From: HRBIN12 sp035762085
GTDB taxonomy: Bacteria > Actinomycetota > UBA4738 > HRBIN12
Assembly: GCA_035762085.1 (NCBI GenBank)
Contig: DASTPT010000094.1
Location: forward strand, 1 to 64,000
DNA: 64,000 nt
Reading direction: 5' to 3'
The position numbers were made by a program, and so were the translations under genes. This document shows, one piece after another, positions 52,477 through 60,632 of this stretch (position 1 is its first letter; each line of letters starts with the position of its first letter). A model generated the notes under the pieces. That model saw only the letters and a program-made list of their open reading frames with translations, did no database searches and was not told the DNA's origin.

Positions 52477-52525
52477 GCCCCCCACCCGGCCACGGCGTGG
52501 ACGGCGCGACCGGACACGCCTTGGG

Positions 52526-52576
52526 TTGCGCCTGCCCGTGCTGAGTGCTATTCAACCTCTTCGTACGACCGTTCAA
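52526..52576 (+). promoter_or_regulatory. Promoter and operator of the polyamine-type importer operon
   Basis: -35-like TTGCGC (52526-52531), a 17-base spacer and -10-like TATTCA (52549-52554). Downstream lies an operator with an imperfect left arm TCGTAC (52561-52566), GACC, and a perfect right arm GTTCAA (52571-52576). The site covers the likely transcription start, as for tetR. Confidence 0.55.
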
Positions 52577-52602
52577 ACGACGGCGGACCAAGGAGGGGAA
52601 GG

Positions 52603-53946
52603 ATGCCAGAGCCGCGCGAGCACCTCTTGAGGCGGCGGGGCCCGACCAGCGAGCTCAGCCGGCGGCGGTTCCTGCGAGCATCGGCGAGCACGGCGATCGC
52701 GCTGCCGAGCCTGTCCGCGGTCCTGGCCGCGTGCAGCAAGCCCGGGACCGAGGCCCCCGAGGGCGCCACGGCGCCGGCCGGGACGACCGGACCGTACCCG
52801 CTCGCCCGCACCGACAACCCGGTGACCCTGCCGATCCACGACGACATCCAGCCGATCGAGGACAACCTCCCGGTCGAGACGGGCGCGACGCTGAAGATCT
52901 ACAACTGGGCCGACTACATGTGGAAGAAGGTCATCAACGACTTCTGCGAGGAGTTCAACTGCGACTATGAGTGGACGACCTTCAACAACATGTCGGAGGC
53001 GATCCAGAAGATGTCCACGGGACAGGTCGCCGACGTCTTCTTCCCGACCGTCGATCAGCTGGGCAAGCTGACCTACGGCAAGCTCCTCCAGCCCCTGAAC
53101 CTCTCGTACATCCCGAACCTCGCGGCGAACATGTGGCCGCAGTACCAGAACCCCTTCTACGATCAGGAGGCGCGGTACACGGTCCCGTACACCACGTACA
53201 CGACCGGCGTGGCCTATCGGCGCGACGTCATCCCCGACGAGGAGGCCGAGGCCCAGGGCTACGACCTGATCTGGAACCCTCAGTACTCGGGCAAGGTCGG
53301 CATCTACGACGACGCACGCGAGTCGCTCGCGATGGCGATGCGCCGGGCGGGCGTGGACGACGTGAACACGACCGACGAGGCGACCATCCAGGCCGCGAAG
53401 GACGACCTGGTCGAGCTGATCGACCTCGTGAACGTCCGAACGACGATCAACGGCGTCTACGTGAAGCTGCCCGACGGCGTGTACGACGTCCACCAGTCCT
53501 GGTCGGGCGACATCATCGGCGCGCAGTGGTACCTGAGCGATCTGAACACGCCGGGCGAGACGGACATCCTCGGCTACTGGTACCCGCCGGACAACGTGGG
53601 GGTCGTCGGGAACGACGTGATCTCGATCCCGGCGAACGCCGAGCACCCGGTCCTCGCGCACGCGTTCCTGAACTTCATGATGGACGAGACCCACGCGTTC
53701 GATAACTTCACGTGGAACGGGTACCAGCCGCCGCTCACGTCCATGAACCCGGAGAAGTTGATCGAGGCGGAGATGGGCGCGTACGCGCCGAACAAGGGCC
53801 CGGGGACCGTCCCGCCGTCCGTGCCGCGCGCCGTCGTGACCGAGGAGATGTTCGACAAGGGCATGTGGCTGCTCGAGCTCGCGCCCGAGGACGAGCTGAA
53901 GTGGCAGACGGCGTGGGAGGAGTTCCAGGCCGGAGCGGGGGCGTAG
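52603..53946 (+). CDS. PotD-like periplasmic-type substrate-binding lipoprotein
   Basis: A 447-residue binding protein of the spermidine/putrescine group. Tat-type signal SRRRFLRASASTAIALPSLS with lipobox LAAC (Cys44), so it is exported and lipid-anchored. The mature fold starts with TLKIYNWADYMWKKVINDF, a motif typical of PotD/PotF. ATG at 52603 with AAGGAGGGGAAGG upstream. First gene of the importer operon with two permeases; the ATPase gene is convergent downstream. PotD-like proteins also bind other compounds, so substrate identity stays open; the aromatic box residues would need alignment. Confidence 0.88.
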   Translation: MPEPREHLLRRRGPTSELSRRRFLRASASTAIALPSLSAVLAACSKPGTEAPEGATAPAGTTGPYPLARTDNPVTLPIHDDIQPIEDNLPVETGATLKIYNWADYMWKKVINDFCEEFNCDYEWTTFNNMSEAIQKMSTGQVADVFFPTVDQLGKLTYGKLLQPLNLSYIPNLAANMWPQYQNPFYDQEARYTVPYTTYTTGVAYRRDVIPDEEAEAQGYDLIWNPQYSGKVGIYDDARESLAMAMRRAGVDDVNTTDEATIQAAKDDLVELIDLVNVRTTINGVYVKLPDGVYDVHQSWSGDIIGAQWYLSDLNTPGETDILGYWYPPDNVGVVGNDVISIPANAEHPVLAHAFLNFMMDETHAFDNFTWNGYQPPLTSMNPEKLIEAEMGAYAPNKGPGTVPPSVPRAVVTEEMFDKGMWLLELAPEDELKWQTAWEEFQAGAGA

Positions 53947-53953
53947 CGACGGC

Positions 53954-54919
53954 GTGAGCGAGCCCGAGGAGGGAACCACCACCCCGTCCCGGCGCGAGGC
54001 GCGACGGGTCCGGCGCGCCTCCGCCAAGCAGCGGGGCGCCTGGTATCCCCGGTGGTTCTGGCCGTCCTTCGCGACCCCCGCGATCGTCTGGCAGATCCTG
54101 TTCTTCGCCGCGTCCTTCTACGTGATCCTGGCGATCGCGTTCGGGACCCAGGACTTCTTCCGGAACCCCCTTCCGGTGTTCCAGCCGTGGTGGTGGGACT
54201 TCTCCACGTTCACGGACCAGCTGGGGAGGATCTTCGGCGGCGTCTACCAGGACGTGTACCTGCGGACGTTCGGATACGTCCTGACCGCGAGCCTCACGTG
54301 CCTGCTGATCGGCTACCCGATCGCCTACTTCGTGGCCCGGTACGGTGGCCGCCGTAAGGGCCTGTTCCTCGCGCTGCTCATCATGCCGTTCTGGATCAGC
54401 TACCTGATGCGGATGTACGCCTGGCAGTCGCTGCTCGAGCGCGACGGGTACGTGAACGACGTACTGACGTTCCTCCAGGTCTTCCAGGAGCCGTTCGGAT
54501 GGCTCGAGGGACACGGCATCACGGTCGTGATCGGGCTCGTCTACGGCTACATGCCGTACCTGATCCTGCCGCTGTACGGGCAGCTCGACCGGATCGACCA
54601 GAGCCAGCTCGAGGCCGGCCGCGACCTGGGCGCGAGTCCGGCGCGGACCTTCTGGCGCGTCACGCTCCCGCTGTCGAAGCCGGGCATCCTGGCCGGGCTG
54701 ATCATCATCACGCTGCCGATGTTCGGGGACTACTACACGAACGCCCTGCTCTCCCAGTCCCCGAGGACGACGATGATCGGCAACCTGATCGACCTGACGT
54801 ACGTCACACCGGGCCTCGCCGCGCAGGGAGCCTCGCTGGTGCTGACGATCGTCGTGATCCTCATCGTCCCGATGCTCTGGTACCTGCGCTACACGGCTCG
54901 AGCCGCGGAGGCGAAGTGA
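53954..54919 (+). CDS. PotB-like ABC permease
   Basis: A 321-residue inner-membrane permease with six helices and the EAA loop EAGRDLGASPARTFWRVTLP. N-terminal cytoplasmic Arg-rich tail. GTG at 53954, 7 bases after the stop of the binding-protein gene; the next permease overlaps by 4 bases. With the PotC-like subunit it forms the translocation channel of the importer. Confidence 0.88.
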   Translation: MSEPEEGTTTPSRREARRVRRASAKQRGAWYPRWFWPSFATPAIVWQILFFAASFYVILAIAFGTQDFFRNPLPVFQPWWWDFSTFTDQLGRIFGGVYQDVYLRTFGYVLTASLTCLLIGYPIAYFVARYGGRRKGLFLALLIMPFWISYLMRMYAWQSLLERDGYVNDVLTFLQVFQEPFGWLEGHGITVVIGLVYGYMPYLILPLYGQLDRIDQSQLEAGRDLGASPARTFWRVTLPLSKPGILAGLIIITLPMFGDYYTNALLSQSPRTTMIGNLIDLTYVTPGLAAQGASLVLTIVVILIVPMLWYLRYTARAAEAK

Positions 54920-55842
54920 AGACCGCGACGCGCGAGCCGGTGGCGACCACGACGCCGACGACCCCGCGGTCCCACATCCCCTGGTTCGGCAACCCATGGC
55001 GCAAGCCGCGGATCCTCGAGGCGATCACGTGGGTCTACCTGGCGTGGTCCGTCCTGCCGGTCACGATCGCGGTCCTCTTCTCGTTCAACCAGGGGCGCTC
55101 GAGGAGCTCCTGGCAGGGGTTCTCACTCACGTGGTGGTGGGAGGATCCCTACGAGTCGCTGTTCAGGAACCCGCTCCTGCGACCCGCCATCTTCCAGAGC
55201 TTCCGCCTGGCGATCCTCACGACCCTGATCGCGGTGCCGATCGGGACGGCGTTCGCGATCGGACTCGACCGGTGGCGAGGCCGGCCGGCGACCGCGGCGA
55301 ACTTCAGCGTCCTCATGGCGTTCGTCGTGCCCGAGATCATCCTCGGGCTCGCGCTGTTCCTCTCGTTCGAGCACCTGCTGACCTTCATCCCCCTCGGGAC
55401 GGTCGCGCAGGTCATCGGGCTCGTCACGTGGCAGATCGCGTACGCCGTCATCATCGTTCGGGCGCGGTTATTGACCATCGGCCGGGAGTACGAGGAGGCG
55501 GCGATGGACCTCGGCGCGTCGCCGACGAAGTCGATCCGGCGCGTGCTCCTGCCGCTGCTCACCCCGGCGATGTTCGCCAGCGCGGCGATCGTCTTCGCGG
55601 ACTCGATCGACGACTTCGTCACCGTGCGATACCTCTCGGCGGCGTCGGATACCGAGCCGCTCTCGGTCAAGATCTACAACGCGGCGCGCGCGTCACCCAC
55701 GCCCGCGGTGAACGCGGCCGCGACGTTCATGTTGATCTCCACCTTCACGATCATCACGCTCGGCTTCATCGCGTACCGCGTCCTGACACGCGGCCAGCGC
55801 AGGGAGAGCGCGGTCAAGGAGTTCGTGTCGCTCGAGGTGTGA
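54916..55842 (+). CDS. PotC-like ABC permease
   Basis: A 308-residue permease with six helices and EAA loop EEAAMDLGASPTKSIRRVLLP. The GTG at 54916 overlaps the stop of the previous permease (GTGA). The helix before the loop (VIGLVTWQIAYAVIIVRARL) and the SIDDFVTVRYLSA segment match PotC/PotI-type subunits. End of the importer operon; the ATPase gene runs toward it from the other side, 45 bases away. Confidence 0.88.
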   Translation: MKTATREPVATTTPTTPRSHIPWFGNPWRKPRILEAITWVYLAWSVLPVTIAVLFSFNQGRSRSSWQGFSLTWWWEDPYESLFRNPLLRPAIFQSFRLAILTTLIAVPIGTAFAIGLDRWRGRPATAANFSVLMAFVVPEIILGLALFLSFEHLLTFIPLGTVAQVIGLVTWQIAYAVIIVRARLLTIGREYEEAAMDLGASPTKSIRRVLLPLLTPAMFASAAIVFADSIDDFVTVRYLSAASDTEPLSVKIYNAARASPTPAVNAAATFMLISTFTIITLGFIAYRVLTRGQRRESAVKEFVSLEV

Positions 55843-55887
55843 TCCGCAGCGGCACCGCCGCGACCGAGCCGCGCCGCGGGCAGGTCG

Positions 55888-57015
55888 CTAGGTGGCGGCG
55901 AGCGGCTCCTCCATGGCGTGGAGCTCCTCGAGCGAGGCGGTCTCCATGAGCATGCGGAGCGCGTCGGCCGGCAGGTGCACCGTGATCGGCGTGCCCTGCT
56001 CGAACGGGACCCCGCTCCCCTCGTTCGGCATCCACGCCTGGAGGGTCTGGCCGGGCGGGAGGTGGACGATGATCTGGAGCGTCGAGCCCACGTAGACGAC
56101 GCGCTCGATCATCCCGGGGACGCGGTTCTCGCCCGTGGCGCCGTGGTCCTCGAGGCGGACGCGCTCGGGCCGGATCGTGACCTTGACGCTTCCGGTCGCG
56201 TCCGTGTCCCCCTTCGCGGCCACCAGCTCGAAATCGCCGATCCGCACCTTGCCTCGCCCGTCCTCGGTGCGACCGGCCGCGGCGGCGTCCATCAGGTTCG
56301 AGACGCCCAGGAAGTCGGCCACGTACGCCGTGGCCGGCTCCTCGTAGACCTCGCTCGGCGTGCCGACCTGCTCGACGCGGCCGTTACTCATCACGGCCAG
56401 CCGGTCGGACATCGTGAGCGCCTCCTCCTGGTCGTGCGTCACGTAGATGAACGTGATGCCGACCTCCTGTTGGAGGGACTTCAGCTCGATCTGCAGCGCC
56501 TTGCGCAGCTTGGCGTCCAGCGCGCCGAGCGGCTCGTCCAGGAGCAGTACGGCGGGGTTCAGGATCAAGGCTCGGGCGAGCGCCACCCGCTGCTGCTGCC
56601 CGCCCGAGAGCTGGGAGGGACGCCGTCGCTCGTACCCCTCCAGGCGGACCAGCGCCAGGGCGTCGGCGATCTTCTGCTTCGCCTCGGCCTTCGAGACCTC
56701 CTGGTAGCGGAGGCCGAACCCAACGTTGTCGGCCACCGACAGGTGCGGGAACAGCGCGTAGTTCTGGAAGACCGTGTTGACGTTGCGCTTGTGGGGCGGG
56801 GTGTGCGCCATGTCCACGCCATCGAGCAGGATCCGACCCTCGTCCGGCCGCTCGAACCCCGCGATGCACCGCAGGGTCGTGGTCTTCCCGCATCCCGAGG
56901 GCCCGAGCAGGGAGAAGAACTCGCCCGGGGGCATGTCCAGGTTGATCCCCGCGACCGCCGTGACGTCGGCGAAACGCTTCACCAGATCGACGAGGACGAC
57001 CTCTCCGCCAGCCAT
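55888..57015 (-). CDS. PotA-like ABC ATPase with TOBE domain
   Basis: A 375-residue importer ATPase. Walker A GPSGCGKTTTLRC, signature QLSGGQQQRVALARAL, Walker B VLLLDEPLGALD, H-loop IYVTHDQEEALTMSD. A C-terminal TOBE domain (about 280-375) is typical of PotA/FbpC-type ATPases. ATG at 57015 was preferred to 57045; it lacks a Shine-Dalgarno sequence and lies 9 bases after TATCCT, which suggests a leaderless or very short leader. It is convergent with the permease operon instead of being within it, and has its own operator of the same type, so both halves of the importer are co-regulated. Confidence 0.88.
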   Translation of the reverse strand: MAGGEVVLVDLVKRFADVTAVAGINLDMPPGEFFSLLGPSGCGKTTTLRCIAGFERPDEGRILLDGVDMAHTPPHKRNVNTVFQNYALFPHLSVADNVGFGLRYQEVSKAEAKQKIADALALVRLEGYERRRPSQLSGGQQQRVALARALILNPAVLLLDEPLGALDAKLRKALQIELKSLQQEVGITFIYVTHDQEEALTMSDRLAVMSNGRVEQVGTPSEVYEEPATAYVADFLGVSNLMDAAAAGRTEDGRGKVRIGDFELVAAKGDTDATGSVKVTIRPERVRLEDHGATGENRVPGMIERVVYVGSTLQIIVHLPPGQTLQAWMPNEGSGVPFEQGTPITVHLPADALRMLMETASLEELHAMEEPLAAT

Positions 57016-57024
57016 GCAGGGCGC

Positions 57025-57055
57025 AGGATAGCGCACATCCTGCACGACCGTTCAA
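57025..57055 (-). promoter_or_regulatory. TetR-type operator with -10, ATPase gene
   Basis: Left arm CTGCAC (57040-57045, imperfect), GACC, right arm GTTCAA (57050-57055, perfect). On the minus strand it is followed after 9 bases by TATCCT (57030-57025). Between the aldehyde dehydrogenase stop and the ATPase start. Confidence 0.6.
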
Positions 57056-57062
57056 GGGCCGG

Positions 57063-58514
57063 CTATCCCTCCAGGGTCACGTGGACGTGCTTGGACTCGA
57101 GGTAGTCCTCGACGCCCTGCACCCCGAGCTCCCGGCCGATCCCCGAGCGCTTGTAGCCGCCCCACGGCGCCTCGACCGGCGCGGCCTGCGTGCCGTTGAT
57201 CCACACGGTGCCGACCCGCAGCGCGCGAGCGACCGTCAACGCCCTCGTGATGTCGTTCGTCCACACCGCCGCCGCCAGCCCGTACTCGTTGTCGTTCGAC
57301 ATCCGGACGACCTCCTCGACGTCCGAGAACGGGATCACGGTCATCACCGGGCCGAAGATCTCCTCGCGCGCGATCGTCGCGTCGTTCGTCGCGTCCGCGA
57401 AGATCGTCGGCGGCACCCAGTAGCCGTTCGCCAGGCGCGGGTCGGCGGGACGGTCGCCCTGCACCGCGAGCTTCGCCTCGTCCATGCCGATCTCGATGTA
57501 GCGCTCCACGCGGGTCCGCTGCTCCTTCGAGATCAGCGGCCCCATCGTGGTCTCCTCGTCGAACTGATCGCCAAGCTTCACGCTGTTCGTGCGCTCCACC
57601 ATCGCGGCGAGCGCGTCGTCGTAGATCGCCCGCTCGACGAAGACGCGCGTGCCGGCCGAGCAGTTCTCGCCCATGTTCCAGAAGACGCCGTTGCACGAGC
57701 CCTCGATCGCGGCCTCGAAGTCGGCGTCGGCGAACACGATGTTCGGCGACTTGCCGCCGAGCTCGAGCGTCACGCCCTTCAACGTGTCGGCGGCGTTCCG
57801 CATGATCAGCTGCCCGACCTCCTTCGAGCCCGTGAAGCCCACCTTGTCGACCTTCGGGCTCTCGACGAGCGGGGCGCCGGCCGTCTCGCCGAAACCGGTC
57901 ACCACGTTCAGGACGCCGGCGGGAAGACCGGCCTCCTCGAGGATCCTCGCGATCTCGAGCGAGGTGAGCGGCGTCTGCTCCGGCGGTTTGAGGACGAACG
58001 TGCACCCGGCGGCGATCGCCGGCGCCACCTTCTGCGCCGACATCATCATCGGGTAGTTCCACGGTGTGATGCCGGCCGCCACGCCCACCGGCTCCTTCAT
58101 CACGAACGACATCGCGTCCGGCCCGATCGGCAGGACGTCGCCGTGGATCTTCGTAGCCCAGCCGCCGAAGTACTCGAACATGTAGGCGACGTCGGCGATG
58201 TCGTCCCGCGCGTCGCCGATCGGCTTGCCGGCGTCGAGCGCCTCCAGCCGAGCTAGGCGCTCGAGGTCGCGATGCACGATCTGGGCCGCCCGGAGAAGGA
58301 TCCGGCCGCGCTCACGCTCCGACGTGCCCGGCCACCACGAGCCGCCGTCGAACGCGCGCCGGGCGGCGTCGATCGCCCGCTCGACATCCGCCCGCTTCGA
58401 GTCGGGGGCGGTGGCGATGACCTCCCCGGTGGCCGGATTGAACACATCCAGGCGGGCGCCGTCGTCGGCGTCCAGCCACCGGCCGTCGATGAAGTTCTGC
58501 AGCGCGTCCGCCAC
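57063..58514 (-). CDS. Aldehyde dehydrogenase (betaine/aminoaldehyde type)
   Basis: A 483-residue NAD(P)-dependent aldehyde dehydrogenase. Catalytic Cys285 in NMGENCSAGTRVF, general base Glu251 in LELGGKSPN, and Asn153 in GITPWNYPM. It resembles betaine-aldehyde and gamma-aminobutyraldehyde dehydrogenases. GTG start at 58514 after GAGGAGGGGGAG. That ribosome-binding site is inside a 9-bp hairpin. The gene lies directly upstream of the ATPase gene on the same strand. It fits oxidation of an aldehyde made by an amine oxidase to the acid that the ADP-forming synthetases activate (inference). Confidence 0.9.
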   Translation of the reverse strand: MADALQNFIDGRWLDADDGARLDVFNPATGEVIATAPDSKRADVERAIDAARRAFDGGSWWPGTSERERGRILLRAAQIVHRDLERLARLEALDAGKPIGDARDDIADVAYMFEYFGGWATKIHGDVLPIGPDAMSFVMKEPVGVAAGITPWNYPMMMSAQKVAPAIAAGCTFVLKPPEQTPLTSLEIARILEEAGLPAGVLNVVTGFGETAGAPLVESPKVDKVGFTGSKEVGQLIMRNAADTLKGVTLELGGKSPNIVFADADFEAAIEGSCNGVFWNMGENCSAGTRVFVERAIYDDALAAMVERTNSVKLGDQFDEETTMGPLISKEQRTRVERYIEIGMDEAKLAVQGDRPADPRLANGYWVPPTIFADATNDATIAREEIFGPVMTVIPFSDVEEVVRMSNDNEYGLAAAVWTNDITRALTVARALRVGTVWINGTQAAPVEAPWGGYKRSGIGRELGVQGVEDYLESKHVHVTLEG

Positions 58515-58517
58515 GTT

Positions 58518-58548
58518 CTCCCCCTCCTCGGCTGACGTAGAGGGGGAG
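58518..58548 (-). promoter_or_regulatory. Hairpin that can hide the aldehyde dehydrogenase ribosome-binding site
   Basis: In the minus-strand mRNA CTCCCCCTC (58548-58540) can pair perfectly with GAGGGGGAG (58526-58518), leaving a 13-base loop. The second arm is the Shine-Dalgarno region, 3 bases before the GTG. Folding would block translation initiation. A chance purine/pyrimidine pairing is possible. Confidence 0.5.
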
Positions 58549-58580
58549 GGTACTACGAGCGACGCGGTGCCGTGGGGTCC

Positions 58581-58871
58581 CTAGGGCTCGTACGTGACCC
58601 ACTCACCGTCGAACCACTCGGGGTCCGCGTCCAGCAAGGCCCGGTACTTCATGTAATCGTCGTGCATCGCGGGATCGTCCGCGTTCTTCATGTACGACTC
58701 TCGGTCGTCGAAGTACACGACCATGAGGACCTCGTCCCGACCGTCGCTCGGGAACAGGAAGTGGGTCCCCCGGAAGCCCGGCGTCGTCCGGGCTCCGATC
58801 TCATCCATGACCGCTCGGAGCTCGTCGAACCGCTCCTGCTGGATCTTCATCCGTGCGACGGTCCCGTACAC
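58581..58871 (-). CDS. Small dimeric alpha-beta barrel protein (ABM-like)
   Basis: A 96-residue protein with the pattern of antibiotic-biosynthesis-monooxygenase-like ferredoxin barrels: a first strand VYGTVARMKIQ, helix FDELRAVMDEI, strand GTHFLFPSD, strand DEVLMVVYFDDRESYMKNA, then a helix and a final strand. GTG at 58871 chosen over the ATG at 58850 because it keeps the whole first strand and has GGGAGG 6 bases upstream. No catalytic residue can be named. Upstream of the aldehyde dehydrogenase on the same strand, but divided from it by 66 bases containing the hairpin's distal part. Confidence 0.75.
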   Translation of the reverse strand: MYGTVARMKIQQERFDELRAVMDEIGARTTPGFRGTHFLFPSDGRDEVLMVVYFDDRESYMKNADDPAMHDDYMKYRALLDADPEWFDGEWVTYEP

Positions 58872-58949
58872 GACCCACCTCCCTCGCGGGCTCCGGCGAC
58901 GAGGGCGTGAGCATACGCCCGTCCGCGGTCCCGCGGGTACGCTCCCGAC

Positions 58950-59807
58950 GTGGAGCGGGCGTTCGACGTCGAGGCAAGCGGCGTCCGCCTGGCCGCGCGC
59001 GAGTGGCCGGGCGACGGCCGAGGCGTCCTGCTGCTCCACGGGCTCGCGTCCTCGTCACACATCTGGGACCTGGTCGCTCCACGGCTCGCGCCGACGTACC
59101 GCGTGGTCGCGTACGACCAGCGCGGACACGGACGCTCGGGGAAACCCTCCTTCGGCTACGGGTTCGAGCGCACGACCGCCGACGCGATCGCCGTGCTGCG
59201 TGCGGCCCGGCTTCGCCGACCGACCGTCGTCGGCCACTCGTGGGGTGCGAACGTGGCCCTCGAGCTCGCGGCGCGGTACCCGCAGCTCGTCGGGGGCACC
59301 GTCCTCGTCGACGGCGGGTTCCTGCGGCTCCGCGACCGGCTGGACTGGCCCGCGACGAAGGAGCGCCTCGCGCCGCCCGACCTGAGGGGCACGCCGGTCC
59401 ACGAGTTCCTCGAGATGACCCGCTACTTCCTCCACGGGCAGGTCGAGATCACGCCGGAGGTCGAGGCGGTGTTCCTCTCGCTCATGCGTATCGACGGCGA
59501 CGGCAACATCCACCCTCGCCTGTCCAGGGCGAACCACCTGCGGATCCTCCGTGCGCTCTGGGAGCAGGACACCCTGTCGCTCCTACGCCGGGTGCGCGTA
59601 CCCACGCTCGTGCTCGCCGTACGATCGCCGGGCGGCACCCCGGACTCGGCCGGCTTCATGCACGAGAAGGAGCGCGCGTCGGCGCACGTCCGCGCGATCG
59701 GCGAGCCGGTGCGCTTCGAGTGGATCGACGGGATCCACGACGTCCCCCTCCAGCGCCCGAGGGCGCTCGCCTCACGGATCGCCCGGTTCGCCGGCTCGGT
59801 CGGCTAG
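58950..59807 (+). CDS. Alpha/beta hydrolase
   Basis: A 285-residue alpha/beta-hydrolase-fold enzyme. Oxyanion motif LLHGLASSSHIWD, nucleophile Ser97 in VVGHSWGANVALE, and C-terminal His in WIDGIHDVPLQRP. The cap domain lies at about residues 130-210. GTG at 58950. Divergent from the small barrel gene. Typical esterase, lipase or epoxide-hydrolase relative; no epoxide-specific aspartate nucleophile is seen, because the nucleophile is Ser. Confidence 0.88.
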   Translation: MERAFDVEASGVRLAAREWPGDGRGVLLLHGLASSSHIWDLVAPRLAPTYRVVAYDQRGHGRSGKPSFGYGFERTTADAIAVLRAARLRRPTVVGHSWGANVALELAARYPQLVGGTVLVDGGFLRLRDRLDWPATKERLAPPDLRGTPVHEFLEMTRYFLHGQVEITPEVEAVFLSLMRIDGDGNIHPRLSRANHLRILRALWEQDTLSLLRRVRVPTLVLAVRSPGGTPDSAGFMHEKERASAHVRAIGEPVRFEWIDGIHDVPLQRPRALASRIARFAGSVG

Positions 59808-59880
59808 GCTAGCGAGGCGCGCTCACGCGTACCAGACAGTAGCGCGTGCCGGAACGGGGCAGCGCCCGTACGATGGCTGG

Positions 59881-60165
59881 GTGATCACGTTCATCGTCGT
59901 CCTGCTCCTGCTCGCCGCGATCTTCGGCGTGCTCGGCGCGGTCCTGAAGATCGCGCTCGCGCTCGTCCTGGCGATCGCGCTCACCGTCGCGGTCCTCGCG
60001 TGGGGCGGGTGGCTCTGGCTGAAGCACCGGGTCAGAGCGCTGGACCGAGAGCTGGACCGCGAGCGAGAGCTGGAGGAGCGGCGACGGCGAGCGATCGACG
60101 TCCGGCGCGTCCCGAACGAAGCCGAGCGCGCAGAGCCCCTCGAGCTCCCCGGCGACGCGCCCTAG
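59881..60165 (+). CDS. Small membrane protein with charged coiled tail
   Basis: A 94-residue protein. Residues 1-50 are one or two hydrophobic helices (ITFIVVLLLLAAIFGVLGAV and LALVLAIALTVAVLAWGGWL). The rest is a highly charged helix (RALDRELDRERELEERRRRA) followed by an acidic tail. GTG at 59881. It ends 4 bases into a convergent gene remnant. Function unknown. Similar small proteins are common in actinobacteria as membrane anchors. Confidence 0.6.
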   Translation: MITFIVVLLLLAAIFGVLGAVLKIALALVLAIALTVAVLAWGGWLWLKHRVRALDRELDRERELEERRRRAIDVRRVPNEAERAEPLELPGDAP

Positions 60166-60632
60166 CGTTCCCCCGCCCCTGCCCGCCGGACGATCCGCTC
60201 GCGGTACCGTCCGGGTGCGTCCCCGATCATCCGTCGCACAGACCCGCGTGGGCGACCGGCGTCCTCCCGACGGTCCCCCGTCTCCAGGCCCCACGCGGCG
60301 GCGCGGACCAGCGGGAACCGGACCGGCTCGGGCGGCGCGAGCGCGATCTCGCGGCCGACGACCGGCATCGAGCTCCACTCGTCCCGGGAACCGAGGACGA
60401 GGGAGGCCAGGATCCGGCCGCCGAGCTTCGTCTGCGCCAGCCCGTGCCCCGAGAAGCCCAGCCCCGCGTGCACGGTGCCGGGCTCGAGCGTCCGGAAGAA
60501 CGGGAGGAACCACGCGGTGTGGTCGATCGGGCCGCCCCACGCGTGGGTGAAACGGACGCCCTCGAGCTGTGGGAACAGCCACAGGAGCCCGCGGTCGCCG
60601 CCGGGCCGGGGGACGTCCGGGCCCGGACGCAT
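60162..60632 (-). pseudogene. Truncated FAD oxidoreductase (C-terminal third only)
   Basis: 156 residues that match the C-terminal third of the DAO-type oxidoreductases at 20766 and 22187: FTHAWGGPIDHTAWFLPFF, GLGFSGHGLAQTKLGGRIL and PPEPVRFPLVRAA line up with the same blocks there. The FAD-binding N-terminus (about 300 residues) is absent; its place is taken by the DUF3054 gene. The ATG at 60632 overlaps the stop of that gene (TGATG), so the fragment may still be translated. Without a Rossmann domain it cannot bind FAD in the usual way. Most likely a gene remnant left by a deletion or insertion. Confidence 0.72.
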
